This document shows, one piece after another, positions 1 to 13,400 of a stretch of 64,000 bases of DNA (its first letter is position 1; every line of letters begins with the position of its first letter). Source of the stretch: Branchiostoma floridae (taxonomy: Eukaryota > Chordata > Leptocardii > Amphioxiformes > Branchiostomatidae); the NCBI RefSeq assembly GCF_000003815.2, contig NC_049983.1:27944888-28008887 (forward strand). Direction: 5' to 3'. The notes under the pieces were generated by a model. It saw only the letters and a program-made list of their open reading frames with translations. It was not told where the DNA came from and did no database searches. A program made the position numbers and the translations under genes.

Positions 1-435
1 TTTTTCTGAAACTTTCAAACTTCCAGGAATAAATACATCAACTATATAATTGGATATTAACTGGAATTATGGATAAATTATGGTCCTGGCAAGGAAGTGG
101 GCCAGGTCTATTTTGATATACAGAAAGTCACCATATTCTTACTTGTCTATCTACCCTGTGACATACGTCAATCTCACCTCATTAGTCTATTCATTTCATT
201 TGCAGATGTCTATGAAACTATAGCTTGATACTGGTTACATCAAATTTGCAAACACTGGAAAATTCTCTCAGGTACATGTAGTTTCCCTTTCAAGTCAAAT
301 ATATCTCTAGTCTATATGAGCATAGAAATAAACAGACAAATAAAGCATAAGTTAACAAGAAAAGTCCATCTGTTCTGATAGAAACCAAAAAGTAAACAGT
401 AAATCTGCACAGAGCAACTTACACAAAGTTTTGAC

Positions 436-790
436 CAGGGCTCTAGCCAGCTCGACATTTTTTTTTCCGTCAGCCAATTTCCATTGTCGCGAAAACACTA
501 TTCCAGAAGTTAGAGAGACTGAACTGAGACCTTGAAAAACGGGTTTTAATGGGGTTATCGTATGCGAAAGGGCGTCGACACACATTGTCAACAATCATAA
601 CAATAGCAAAACAAACAGTGTGTGGCTTTTACGGCCGTGGACGGCATCCCCAAGCAGCCTGTACCTTCCACCAAGGAGCTGCTATCAGATTTTTGTCCGT
701 CAAAGTTGATGGATTGGTTTTAAAATTTTTCCGTCACACGCAGCAAATTTCCGTCAATTGACGGAAAAACGGACGCTGGCTAGAGCCCTG
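436..790. mobile_element. hAT-like MITE, copy 1
   Basis: A 355-bp element with perfect terminal inverted repeats beginning CAGGGCTCTAGCCAGC. It is flanked by a perfect 8-bp target duplication (gttttgac at 428-435 and 791-798). CAGGG termini plus an 8-bp duplication are the signature of the hAT superfamily. It has no coding capacity, so it is a non-autonomous MITE. A second copy lies inverted at 30062-30403. It sits 3' of the ACAD9 stop codon. Confidence 0.85.
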
Positions 791-1074
791 GTTTTGACTG
801 AGCAACACATCTCCCAAATCCTTAGGTGATGTTTCAGTTCAGGCTGAGCTAAAGTTGATCAAATCTGTGATATTCCTGATGTCTTGGTCAGTGATACAAC
901 AGGGACAGCAGTTTCATCAAAAGATACCTCGTCACAGAGGAGATCTGAATTGTGATTAATTCTGGTGTCTTGCCAAAGTCTAAGTGACCTCCAAGGTATC
1001 ACCATGGAGACAACAGTTTCACAGATGGATTTGCGGTGTCAAACCCCAGGATGAGACCCCTTCATCTAGCTTAC

Positions 1075-1362
1075 TTGATCAACTTGGTATTCTGGACATC
1101 ATCTCAGTGCTGCAGTCTTAGGTGGTTTGGGCATGTTGAAAGATCGAGTGACTGCATAAATAAGATCACCAGACTGAAAGTGACTGGCAACAGGGGTCGT
1201 GGTAGAGAGAAAGAAAAACCTGGATGGAGTGTGTCAGGAGGGACATGAAGGTGTGCGGCCTGACAGGGGTCGACCCACTGGACAGAGCCAAATGGAAGCG
1301 AAGTGTGAAGACTAGCCGACTGCTGCCTACCCCTGCGTCAGGGACCCCAGCAGCAGTATAAT
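1075..1362 (+). pseudogene. Non-LTR retrotransposon 3'-end relic
   Basis: The plus strand reads LRWFGHVER, then, after a frameshift near 1215, TWMECVRRDMKVCGL and DPLDRAKWKR, ending in a stop near 1360. RWFGHVER followed by a basic GRGR segment and a WxxxVRRD stretch is the usual carboxyl end of the reverse transcriptase protein of LINE-type elements. Only about 90 codons remain and the frame is broken, so this is a dead 5'-truncated copy. It lies just beyond the ACAD9 stop codon, on the opposite strand. The family cannot be resolved from so short a piece. Confidence 0.7.
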
Positions 1363-1379
1363 GAAACAAAGGACAACAG

Positions 1380-1385
1380 TTTAAT
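1380..1385 (-). terminator. Possible ACAD9 polyadenylation signal (ATTAAA)
   Basis: On the minus strand ATTAAA occurs about 80 bases after the ACAD9 stop codon. It is the common variant of the AATAAA signal. No AATAAA was noticed nearer on that strand. Transcript evidence would be needed to confirm it. Confidence 0.3.
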
Positions 1386-1461
1386 GACAGGAAACCTGAC
1401 ACAGACGGAGTCTAAGTCGCGCGGCGATGTTACCCCGGTGGTCTGCGAGTGTTTGCGCCCG

Positions 1462-4400
1462 TTACCGCTGGGGCGGCACAACGTCAATGTTGTCGAAGTC
1501 GTGCGTTCTGTCGAGCGGGTGTGCGGCGATGTAACTCCCGGCCTTCAGGATGTCCGTGCCGATTTTCTGAACAGCCGCGTCCGTGTTTTCTGGGAGAGAG
1601 GGTCAAATGGCAATATTAGTTCTGCTGGCTGGTGAACAGTGGTGAATGATACAGTTTCAGGGATGTCTCCAGGACCTGTCCCTCTGTTCCGGGATAGAAA
1701 TTTGCTTGCTAGAAGGGACAAAAATGTCACCCCTTCTGGAAAAATTGATCCAAACTTCATGTCATGACATGAAAATCTGGAAGCTTTTACTTACAAATTT
1801 AACAGCAAAACTTTACATGTAACAATGAGTGGGACGAAAACTAACGAGGTAGCTCCGCTTTGTTCACAAGTCACAGAAAATGCAACTTCTAGGTAGAACG
1901 GATGAAGAGGTCACCCCTTTCGTCCCAAAAAACTATCTAAACCGAATAACACAAAAATTTGCAAGCTTTTACTTACAGATTTAACAACAAAAGTTAACAA
2001 CGTGGGCTCTAGGAAATGATTGGGCCGGAAAAAATGTAAAGCTGCAAACAGCTCTGCTTTGTTCACGAGTCACAGAAATTGCAACTTCCATTCATTTGTC
2101 CAACCTATTGAGTCAGTGAAGTCAAGCTTGCCTAAGCTTGATGTTTCTGACTAAGAGAGAAGAGATGCTTCTACAGTTATTGCTATGGGCTTCCCTTCAT
2201 CTTCATGATGATTATCTCCTGGCACATTCTACGGTAGCATAAGATAGTATCAAAAACTGGCGGAGGAGTGAAGCCGGCTTTGGAGTGTGTTTCGCTACAT
2301 GGCAAATGGACACCTTGTGGCTGACACACTCCTTGGCCAGTTTAGTACTATCTTATGCCATTGTAGGATCTGCCTGGATATTACATGATGGTAACGTCAG
2401 GCCCTACGAACCTGATTTAAACAAAAAACAAAGAAAGGGCTCACCTCTGCTCAGCTCGTCGAACAGCTGCATGTTTGTGTTGTAGGTTTTCTGGCAGAAG
2501 GTGTTGGCCATCAGGACCTGCGAACAACATAAACATATATTACAAAAAACTCTTAACGGACCTCACTCTGATATATTTCAGGTTTTAATTTGTAGCTACA
2601 AACCAACATCTTCAAAACCAGTAAAAAATCAGTGTGCGTGCAGATGTCATCCATTGAATGTAAATTGATATATTCAGGGTCCGATAAGCGCGAGACATGA
2701 CCACCGTCATGATGTACATAGTGAGTACATGTATGTGAGTTAGTGTTAGTTGTGGGTGGTTGGTTACCTTGTGGTCATGACAACCGGCAAGCTGGTGCGA
2801 GAGACGACCGCCTTCATGGCATACATAGTGAGTATGTGAGTGACTGTTAGTTGTTGGTGTTTGTGTAGTGAGTGTGTTTAGGTGGTTACCTCGTGGTCAT
2901 AGTTAGGAAGCCCTGAGATGACCGCCTTGCTGGCGCGAGACACGACCGCTGTCATGGCGTACAAAGTGAGTGAGTGTGAGAGTGCGTATATGGGTGGTTA
3001 CCTCGTGGTCATAGTTAGGAAGCCCTGAGATGACCGCCTTGCTGGCACGAGACACGACCGCCGTCATGGCGTACAGGTTGGTGGTGATGTCAGCGACTCT
3101 CTTCAGTATCAGCTGTTGATCCACGATGCCCTGGACATGACAGGAATACGGCAGAGAACTTATCAAAATTAACCAGTACCATACTAGGCTCTGATTTGGT
3201 TATCAATAACAATTTGTTTTTGTTTATAATCTGTCACTAAGAACAGTTATTATAATTATCATTATTTATCTTACTAGACAGCATCTGTTGGTTTGTAAAA
3301 GACATTCGCTAACATTCTAATGAGACGTCACCTATTGGTTGCTTGAAATGGCAAATTTTCTAAAATTGCACGAAAATCGCAATGGGCAATATGTTGTGAA
3401 TGAGCACAGACTAGTCACTACAGTTGCGATCTTTTACTGATGAATTTTTGTTATTGTACATTGTTTTTTAATGTGGTGGTAACAGTGCATTTTTCAAAAA
3501 TTATCTTGTATCTACAGGTAATTGGGGGCAAAACTGAGGATGTGACATTCTGGGCCCAGCAATTTCATTTGTAGCTGGCCTGTATTTTACCCGTGTGTTG
3601 AACATCAGTGAAACTACAGGGGAAAATTGGAGAAAAAATTGCAAATCTGCCACAATAATTTGTCCCCAACAGATGCAGCCCAGTGAAATACTGTTTAACA
3701 CAGTACGTGTATGATGTGGGAGGGCTTGTTCTACTATCAAACCCTTACAGTCATTTTGTGCCTGCCAATCTTGTGGATGCATTTACTAATCTTCTCGAAC
3801 CATAGCAATCTCCTCTATTGTGCTCCATGTGTTCTGACAAGTATAATGTAATAATACTATGCATTTAGTAGTGTTTTCACAAGAGCATATGCCACTTATA
3901 CAGGCAGGTCAGCCCTTTGTAATATGTGTGGCTGAGTTGGGCGGCCTTGGCTGTCATCAGCCAAACGAATAAATAAATAAATAAATAAATTATAAGGCAG
4001 ATGTCTTACTTTGGCAGCTCTCAACTTGTCGTGAACATTGGAGAAAAATTTGCAAAGCTGCCACAATAATTTGTCCCCAACAGATGCAGCCCAGTGAAAT
4101 ACCGTTTAACACAGTACGTGTATAAATGTAGAAGGGCTTGTTCTACTATCAAACCCTTAGTCATTTTGTGCCTGCCAATCTTGTGGATGCATTTACTAAT
4201 CTTCTCGAAGCATGGCAATCTTCTCTATTGTGCTCCATGTGTTCTGAGAAGTATAATGTACACATTTAGTAGTTATTTCACAAGAGCATGTGCCACTTAC
4301 ACAGGCAGGTCAGCCCTTTGTAATAGACACGGCTAGTTGGGCGGCCTTGGCTGACATCAGCCAAACAAATAAATAAATAAATAAATAAACTACACAGGCA

Positions 4401-7400
4401 GATGTCTTAGTTTCGTAGCTCTCACCTTGCCGTGTCTGGCCAGCAGCGTTTCTGTCGTCATCCCCATCGTGTTTACGTTCTCCTCCAGAAGCTTCGCTCC
4501 CGCCTGGGAAAGATGGAAACACTTACTTATATTGAACAATGCTGAAATACACACTCCTACACTTGCAAACGAAACCAAATTTTACTTCTCACAACTTGTG
4601 TACCTGGAGCTAACTTAGAGTTTACACATATTGTACAGATTATAAAATAAAAAGATTAAAAATACGATGTAGATTAAAAAAAAAAACAGAAGCAACTTAA
4701 CACCATGATCTTTCAGTACTCCAAAATTTCAAAAAAAAAAAAAAAACTATGATCATGTGAGCGGTCTCACCGAGACGCTGGGATGGGACTTAAAGCCGTC
4801 TCCGATGAACCGGTCCTCGGAGATGAACCCCAGACTCGGCCCCAGCCCGAGCCCCGAGCCCCATCGCTGGCGCACGGTCTGGAGAATCACGCCGATGTTA
4901 CCGCGCTTCAGATCCCTGTGTTGTGAATATCATACATTAGCGCCCTCTTACAGCACGGCATAGTACTGCAGGCTGATGTTCCCACGCTTCAGATCCCTGT
5001 GGTGTGAATATCATACATTAGCTCCCTCTAGCAGCAAAGCACAGTACTGCAGGCTGATGTTCCCACGCTTCAGATCCCTGTGGTGTGAATATCATACATT
5101 AGCTCCCTCTAGCAGCACAGCACAGTACTGCAGGCTGATGTTCCCGCGCTTCAGATCCCTGTGGTGTAAATATCATACATTAGCGCCCTCTTACAGCACA
5201 GCACAGTACTGCAGGCTGATGTTCCGGCGCTTCAGATCCCTGTGGTGGAACTATCATACATTAGCGCCCTCTTACAGCACAGCACAGTACTGCAGGCTGA
5301 TGTTCCCACGCTTCAGATCCCTGTGGTGGAAACATTATACATTAGCTACGCCAAAAATAGTTACTCAAGCAACTGGATATGGTTTTGAAACGGTCAGACG
5401 TTTCGGAAAGAATCCACTTTCCTTCGTCAGTGACACTGAAGTGATCTGCAAGAAACAGGTCTTTTATACTCTAACTATGAATGAAGACAATTTCAGATGT
5501 CCAATAGGAAAGGTTGTAAGACAATTCAGACTGAAGACAATTTGGATTCCAAAGAAAACAAAGCTAAGCCAAAGTCAAGCTGAAGACAATTTGGATTTCA
5601 AAGGATATCAAGGCTAAGACACAGTTAATGCAAATGAGTCAATTAGCTCCTGTTGTTTTAGTTACAGGAGCTAAAAGTTTTGTTGGCGGGGGGCAGAGTG
5701 CTATGTCCCAAGTGCCGGAAAGTTCCATACGTAGCCCCCCTTTTCTGTTGAGGGTGGGATTGTATATTCTCTCATATATGGCCTCTCTAACTCCCCGTTC
5801 AAACCAGCGGGCTTCGCGGTCTAGGATGTCGGTAGATTGGAGGTTGAAGGAATGTCCTTGGTTGTGTTGTAGGTGGTTGAAAATAGCAGAAGAGTTGCCA
5901 TTGGCCTTCGGTTTGCAATGTTCTTGGTATCTTGCTTTTAGTGGACGACTAGTCTCACCAATGTATGTGTTGTTACAGTTGGGTTCCTCGCATTTGAGTC
6001 TGTAGATTACATTGGCCTTAGTACCTTTCTGTGGTTTGTCTTTTGGATGTACCAGTTTGTGTCGGAGGGTTGAGTGAGGTTTGAAGTTAGTGGCGATGTT
6101 GAAGTTTTGGAAGATCCGTCTGAGTTTTTCCGAAACTCCTTGGACATAGGGGATGGTAATGTTGGCTTTCTTTCTGTCGGTCAATGGTTTGCACTTGGCT
6201 GTTTTCTTTGAGTGGTCCGAGGGTTTGAGGGCTTTGTTGAAGGTCCAGTTTTGGTAGCCACATTTGTTCAATGCACTTCGGAGGTGTTTGTGTTCCTCTG
6301 TTTTGGCTTTGCCAGAGGAAACAATGCTGTCTGCCCGGTGATACAAGGTTTTAATCACTGCCAGTTTGTGTTCCAAAGGGTGGTGAGAGTCAAAGGCCAG
6401 ATATTGGTCAGTGTGCGTCGGTTTCCTGTACACTTCGAACTGAAGGCTGCCGTCCTTCTCTATGATAGTTTTGGTATCTAGGAATGGGAGGATGTTGTCA
6501 TGACTTGACTCCTGTGTGAACTTGATGTTCTTATCTACTTGGTTGATGTGGTCAAAGAACTCATCAGCTACTCTCTGTTTTAGCTTGCAATACGTATCAT
6601 CTACATAGCGGAACCAGTTGAGTGGGGGAGTGTCCTTGAAAGTACTGATAGCCTTCACTTCAAACTTTTCCATGTAGAGGTTTACAACAATGGGTGACAC
6701 TGGTGATCCCATAGCACAGCCGTGCAGTTGTTGGGAGAACTGTCCTTTGAAAGAGAAATACGTACACCCTAGGCAAAGGTCTAGCAGTTTGCACAGTTGG
6801 TCTGGAGATAGTTTGGTTCTGTCTGTTAGTGTGTTGTCAGCCTCCAGGGCTTCCTTGACTACCGAGACTGCGTCCTTAGGAGGTATGCAAGTGAAAAGCG
6901 AACAGACATCGTAAGAAGTGATGATTTCATCTTCTTCTACCCGGAGATCTTTGATTTTGTCAACGAAGTCTGCACTATTCTGAATGTGATGTTGAGACTT
7001 CCCCACTAAAGGTCTCAGGATCTTAGCTAGAAATTTTGCTAACTCGTACGTGACAGAACCTATGCTGGACACAATGGGGCGTAGGGGGACATCCTGTTTG
7101 TGGATTTTGGGAAGGCCGTAGAAGGTTGGGGGTTGTTCCGAAGTGGGGTAGAGTTTTAGATAGGTGGCACGGTCAATCTTTTTTTCCTTGTCTTCCAATT
7201 CCTTGAGAGCCGTGATGATTTTCCCTTTAAACTGGGAGGTGGGGTCCTTCTTCAAAGGCGCGTAGGTGTTTTTGTCCCCTAATAGATCTTGTACCTTTCT
7301 GTCGTACTGTTCCCTGTCTAAGACTACTGTGCATCTCCCCTTGTCTGCCGGCAGAATTACTATGTCTTGATTGGTGGCCAAATCTTTGAGAGCAATTTGT

Positions 7401-10400
7401 TCTTCCCGAGTGATGTTGCTGGGAGGGGGTTTCGAAACTTTCAAGGTGGTAGCTACTTTGGCGCGTAAGGCTTCAGCCTGTCTCTGTGGCAAACGGGCCC
7501 GGTGGATTGCTGACTCAGTTTCTGTGACAATGTCGATGCTGGGGATCTTGTTATCCAAATTGTCTTCAGTCTGAATTGTCTTACAACCTTTCCTATTGGA
7601 CATCTGAAATTGTCTTCATTCATAGTTAGAGTATAAAAGACCTGTTTCTTGCAGATCACTTCAGTGTCACTGACGAAGGAAAGTGGATTCTTTCCGAAAC
7701 GTCTGACCGTTTCAAAACCATATCCAGTTGCTTGAGTAACTATTTTTGGCGTATCTTATTACCTGGATGTCTAACCTACATCGACGTATTATACATTAGC
7801 CCCCTCTAGCAGAACAGCACAGTACTGCAGGCTGATGTTCCCACGCTTCAGATCCCTGTGGTGGAAACATTATACATTAGCCCCCTCTAGCAGAACAGCA
7901 CAGTACTGCAGGCTGATGTTCCCTCGCTTCAGATCCCTGTGGTGTAAATATCATATATTAGCTCCCTCTAGCAGCAAAGCACAGTACTGCAGGCTGATGT
8001 TCCCTCGCTTCAGATCCCTGTGGTGTAAATATCATACATTAGCTCCCTCTAGCAGCAAAGCACAGTACTGCAGGCTGATGTTCCCACGCTTCAGATCCCT
8101 GTGGTGGAAATATCATACATTAGTGCCCTCTTACAGCACAGCACAGTACTGCAGGCTGATGTTCCCATGCTTCAGATCCCTGTGGTGTAAATATCATACA
8201 TTAGCGCCCTCTTACAGTACAGCACAGTACTGCAGGCTGATGTTCCCTCGCTTCAGAACCCTGTGGTGTAAATATCATATATTAGCTCCCTCTAGCAGCA
8301 AAGCACAGTACAGCAGGCTGATGTTCCTGTGTTTCAGATCCCTGTGGCGTAAATATCATACATTAGCGCCCTCTTACATCACAGCACAGTACTGCAGGCC
8401 GATGTTCCTGTGGTTCAGATCCCTGTGGTGTAAATATGATATATTAACACAGGTGGCACACAAGCGCCCTCTAGCACCATGGCTTGGCACTGCAGGATCA
8501 GCCCCATGTTCCCACACTAAAGCTCCTTAAAATAGATTAATATCGTAACATCCGCACATACAAGTGCCCCCTACCAGCATGGCTTAGCACTGCAGAATCC
8601 AGCCAGTATTTCATCATTCAAGCTGACTGGGGGACAAGTTACATCAAACTGTATAAAGTACAGGTAATATCTACTAGCGATACTCTTTGTAAAGGGCCCT
8701 CTATTTGCTATTGCCCTGTAACTTGTGTCTTTTGCAAATTCTGAAGTAGGTTTAGAAATCTAAACTTCTCACTTGAGTTTCTCCTTCAGTATGTCCCCAG
8801 CAAACTTCATTCCCACCAGGGCGATGTACATGCGCAGGATTTCATTGGTCCCCTGCATTATCAAACAAACAAACAAACAAACAAACATTCAATCTTTTTT
8901 CATCATCAACATCACCATCAACGCCATCATCATCATAACAATCATCACTATCAACACAATCAACATCATCCAAAAAGCAGTTACTCAAGCAACTGGATAT
9001 GATTTTGGAAATGGTCAGACGTTTTAGATAGTATCCACTAATCTTCCGAAAATAATTTCATCAGGATGGTAGATCACAGGACATGAAAGTTTTCTTTCAC
9101 ACAATCAATTTTCTCTCAATTGCTGACATTTCGATATCAGTCAGACATCTTCCTCAGATCTTTTAACTGAAGTTCACCTTCTCGCCACTACATATAGCAG
9201 TGAGAAGCAGAACACCAGTTAGAAGCTCTGAGGAAGATGTCTGACAGGCATCGAAATGTCAGCAAGAGAAAACTGGTTGTGTAAAAAAACTCCTAGTATC
9301 GACTTTTTTTCGTCAGTGACACTAAAGATAGTTCAGGTTGTATATGATTGTATATATGTACAGCCCTACAACTGACCTCAAATATCATGAGGATCCTGGC
9401 GTCTCTCAGGTAGCGCTCGTACGGATACTCCTTCATGTAGCCCAGGCCTCCCAGCACCTGCAGGGCCTCGCTAACACTGGTCCACACGCTCTCCGAACTG
9501 TACACCTGTTACCATGGAGACAACATCAGTTACCATGGAAACAACATCAGTTACCATGGAGACAACATCAGTTACCATGGAGACAACATCAGTTATCATG
9601 TACCCCAGTTCTCCCAGCACCTGCAGGGCTTCACTCACGCTGGCCCACACGCTCTCCGAACTGTACACCTGTTACCATGGAGACAACATCGGTAACCATG
9701 GAGACAACATCAGTTACCATGGAGACAACATAGGGTTACCATGGAGACAACATCAGCTACCATGGAGAAAACATCAGTTACCATGGAGAAAACATCAGTT
9801 ACCATGGAGAAAACATCAGTTACCATGGAGACAACATCAGGTATCATGGAGACAACATGGGGTTACCATTATCTGCCATAAACTGTTCGGTACAGTTCTT
9901 GACCTTGAGAGTACACTGACCTTGACCATGGCAGCCTCCACGGAGCAGTCGGGGTCTCCGCCCGGCCAGCGGTCCATAATGCCGGCCGTCAGGTACGCCA
10001 TGCTTTCCATGGCATAGGCTCGCAGTGCCATCTCAGCAAACTTCTCCTGTCAATCAAATATACAGCTCCTGTCAATCAAACAGCTCCTGTCAATCAAGTA
10101 TAAAGCTCCTGTCAATCAAGTATACAGCTCCCATCAAACTTCTGTCAATCAAACTTCTCCTGTCAATCAAATATACAGCTACTGTCAATCAAACTTTTCC
10201 TGTCAACCCAATTGGAAAAATATTGAATGGAATATTGCGACTTTCTAAGCAGAAGGAAGAGCCATTATTTTCCATTCTTCTTTCTTTTCTTTTATTCTCC
10301 ATTCTAATTTGTTACTGGATTTCATACCAATAATGATTACATGAAGTTACAAAGACAAAGTCTGTGTTTTTGCTGTCAGAATGGGTAAACTGTAGAGATG

Positions 10401-13400
10401 TGTTTCATTGGCCCCACCCCTAATGACACAGTTCTGCAGCTCCCCCTACCTGGATGAGTGGGAACTCCATCAGCTTCTTGTTGAACTGTACACGGCTTGT
10501 GGCGTGTTCTGCCGTTTGTTCTGGAACAGGATAGAGACAGTCAAAAACAGCAGGACCAGCGATAAACTCAACAACCTCAACTAAACACCAACAATTTCAA
10601 ACAAAAACAAAGGCTGATACATGTTTCTCATACATGTAGCACCAATCTACACTTTTACTGACCAATCAGCTTCTATTCAAACAGTTTTCTCCGACCAATC
10701 AGCTTGTAAAATTTTTCACTGACCAATCAGCTTCTAACAGTTTTCACTGACCAATCAGCTTCTAACAGTTTTCACTGACCAATCAGCTTCTAACAGTTTC
10801 CTCTGACCAATCAGCTGCTAACAGTTTTCACTGACCAATCAGCTTCTAACAATTTCCACTGACCAATCAGCTTGTAAAAGTTTTCATTGACCAATCAGCT
10901 TCTATTCAAACAGTTTTCTCTGACCAATCAGCTTGTAAAAGTTTTCACTGGCCAATCAGCTTCTGACAGTTTTCACTGGCCAATCAGCTTCTAACAATCT
11001 GCTTCTAACAGTTTGCACTGATCAGTTTCTAAATGTTTTGACTGACCAATCAGCTTCTAAAAGTTTTCACTGACCAATCAGCTTCTAACAGTTTTTCTGA
11101 CCAATCAGCTTCTAACAGTTTTCACCGACCAATCAGCTTCAAACACTACATGTTTCACTGACCAATCAGCTTCTAACAGTCACTGACTAATCAGCTTCTA
11201 ACAGTTTTCACTGACCAATCAGCTTCTAACAGTTTTCACTGACCAATCAGCTTCTTGACGATGCCGGCGCCGCTGCTGCCCATGCTGAACCGCCCACCAT
11301 TTAAGATGTTCATGGCGACCTTGAAACCCCCGCCGACCTCTCCAAGGACGTTCTCCACCGGGACGGGCGTGTCTTCAAAGTGCACGGTGCACGCTGAGAA
11401 ACACAGGTGAGGAGTTAGATACTGAAAATAATGACAGATTCAAACGTAAAAAAGCCCACCTTGGCCTTAATTGAAATCTGCATTGAGCAGATCAGAGCAG
11501 CTAACATTGGAGTTGTTACTTGTACAGGCAGAGAGAGAGACAGACAGACAGACAGAGAGAGACAGAGACAGCGTGTACATGTATATCAGCACAATAATGT
11601 TCCACCTACTGTTGGACCCTCAGATCCCCAGCTTGTGAGAAAGAGAGACAGAGAGAGCCTGTACATGTATATCAGCACTATAATGCTGTATAATGTTCCA
11701 CCTACTGTTGGATCCCCGGATCCCCAGCTTGAGAGAGAGAGAGACAGAGAGAGCCTGTACATGAATGTCTGCATAATAATGTTCCACCTACTGTTGGACC
11801 CCCAGATGCCCAGTTTGTGAGAGAGAGTGAGAGAGACAGAGAGAGTGAGTGAGTGAGTGAACATGTACATGAAAGTTACGCTCCACCTACTGTTGGACCC
11901 CCAGATGCCCAGTTTGTGAGAGAGAGTGAGAGAGACAGAGAGAGTGAGTGAGTGAGTGAACATGTACATGAAAGTTATGTTCCACCTACTGTTGGACCCC
12001 CGTATCCCCAGCTTGTCCTCCGGCTTGCCGCTCGTGATCCCGCCAAAACTCCGCTCCACGATGAAGGCCGTGACCTTGTCCTTGACCTTGCCGGATGCGC
12101 TGTCCACGACCTCCGTCTTGGCGAACACCGTGAAGACGTCAGCGATGCCGCCATTCGAGATCCAGATCTGAGGAGGGATCGACAAAAATCACTGCACAGA
12201 AGATCGTCGGAGAAAATAAGAAAAAAGCACCATTGACATAATATTACCGTATGCTAGTGTATACATACGGGACATAGACAGATACAGTCCAGGGATGTCT
12301 CCAGTCAATTTTTTTCCATCCCACACATTATTTTAGGAACCCAGTTGTTAATTTCCAGTGTCAAACCAACCTTTCCCCCGTTCAGCAGGAAATGTTTCCC
12401 GTCCTCGCTCAGAGTCGCTCGCGTCTGGATCGAAGCAGCGTCACTTCCGCTGTGGGAACGACAAACAAAATCAGTCATGTCCGGTCTGAACCTTAAGTGT
12501 GCCTAATACTGAAAGTCCATAATGGGGTTGTACCTCTTTGGAAGAAAACATGCAAAAGATTAGAGTGGCTATACCTCTGACATGAACAGGGCTTCTAACC
12601 AATTTTAGAGCAAAAACATTTTACAACTGCCAACAGTTGCAAGTTATACAGTACAGCAGTACAGTTTTTGTAGAAGAAAATAAATCATAATCTTTATACT
12701 CACATTTCTATATATTCATTATTAGTCTGGCATCCAGTCATATCATATCTCCCAAGTCTCTTCTTTCCTTTACGCAAATACTGCAGAGAGTACAGAAGAG
12801 ACTCGAGAGCTATAGTTTGTTTGTGTCTTTATTCTAACTCGATAAATACTCCATCGGCCTACTAGGCCGCTTTTGTGGAGGTCGAGCTTACATGGAGGAG
12901 GTGCGTTGTCAACTAATCATATACATATTGACACAAACGACTGGATACCAGACTTATTCTCTATAGCACACAATATCTGATTCAAAGACCGATGGTTCAG
13001 CTCCGGCTGAATAGAGAGAGTAGTCAACCCAACCAATATCATAGTGGGGGAATATAACATTGATTGATGATAGATTTGTCCCACCTGGAGGGCTCGGTCA
13101 GAGCGAAGGCCGCCAAGTGTTGATTGATTGATTGATTTGTTGATAGATTGATTGATTGATTGATAGATTTGTCCCACCTGGAAGGCTCAGTCAGTGCGAA
13201 AGCCGCCACGTGCTCGCCCGTCGCCAGCTTCGGAAGGTACTTGGTCTTCTGCTCGTCGTTTCCCGCAATCAGGATGCCCTTCAGCCCGATGGCCTGGTGC
13301 GCCGCCAAGGTCACCGCGATCGCCCCGTCGATGGCCGTGATCTCGCCCAGACGGGCGTACTCTGTGTTGGACAGGCCCAGCCCACCTACAGGGTATGAGG

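Larger units (their letters stand above)
5347..7787 (-). mobile_element. Penelope-like retroelement (full length)
   Basis: A 2.44-kb insertion into the 81-bp array, flanked by a 13-bp duplication (attatacattagc at 5334-5346 and 7788-7800). About 200 bp at each end are near-identical inverted copies (about 5347-5560 and 7565-7760), the inverted pLTR arrangement known for Penelope-like elements. Between them lies one intact RT/endonuclease frame (5639-7603, minus). Intact frame, matching ends and clean target duplication suggest a recent insertion. It occupies ACAD9 intron 11 in the same orientation as the host gene. Short solo fragments of the same terminal sequence lie near 8978-9035 and 22010-22070. 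Confidence 0.93.

Noticed and set aside
3905-4390. CRISPR-like regular repeats
   Set aside because: Repeat lengths, AT-rich tails and eukaryotic gene context indicate tandem and interspersed repeats; no spacer-repeat structure or cas genes exist in the window.
4976-8530. Two long plus-strand frames (213 and 231 codons) of the type [19 protein letters not shown]
   Set aside because: They are read-through of the 81-bp tandem array, whose unit is a multiple of three; the array carries the antisense of ACAD9 exon 12's edge.
9338-10017. Repetitive plus-strand frames with [13 protein letters not shown] or LPWRQHQ
   Set aside because: Translation of the 21-bp minisatellite; no splice or homology support.
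11586-12185. 199-codon minus-strand frame beginning near ACAD9 exon 6
   Set aside because: Only its start (11990-12167) is the real exon; the rest is the adjoining repeat read past the donor.
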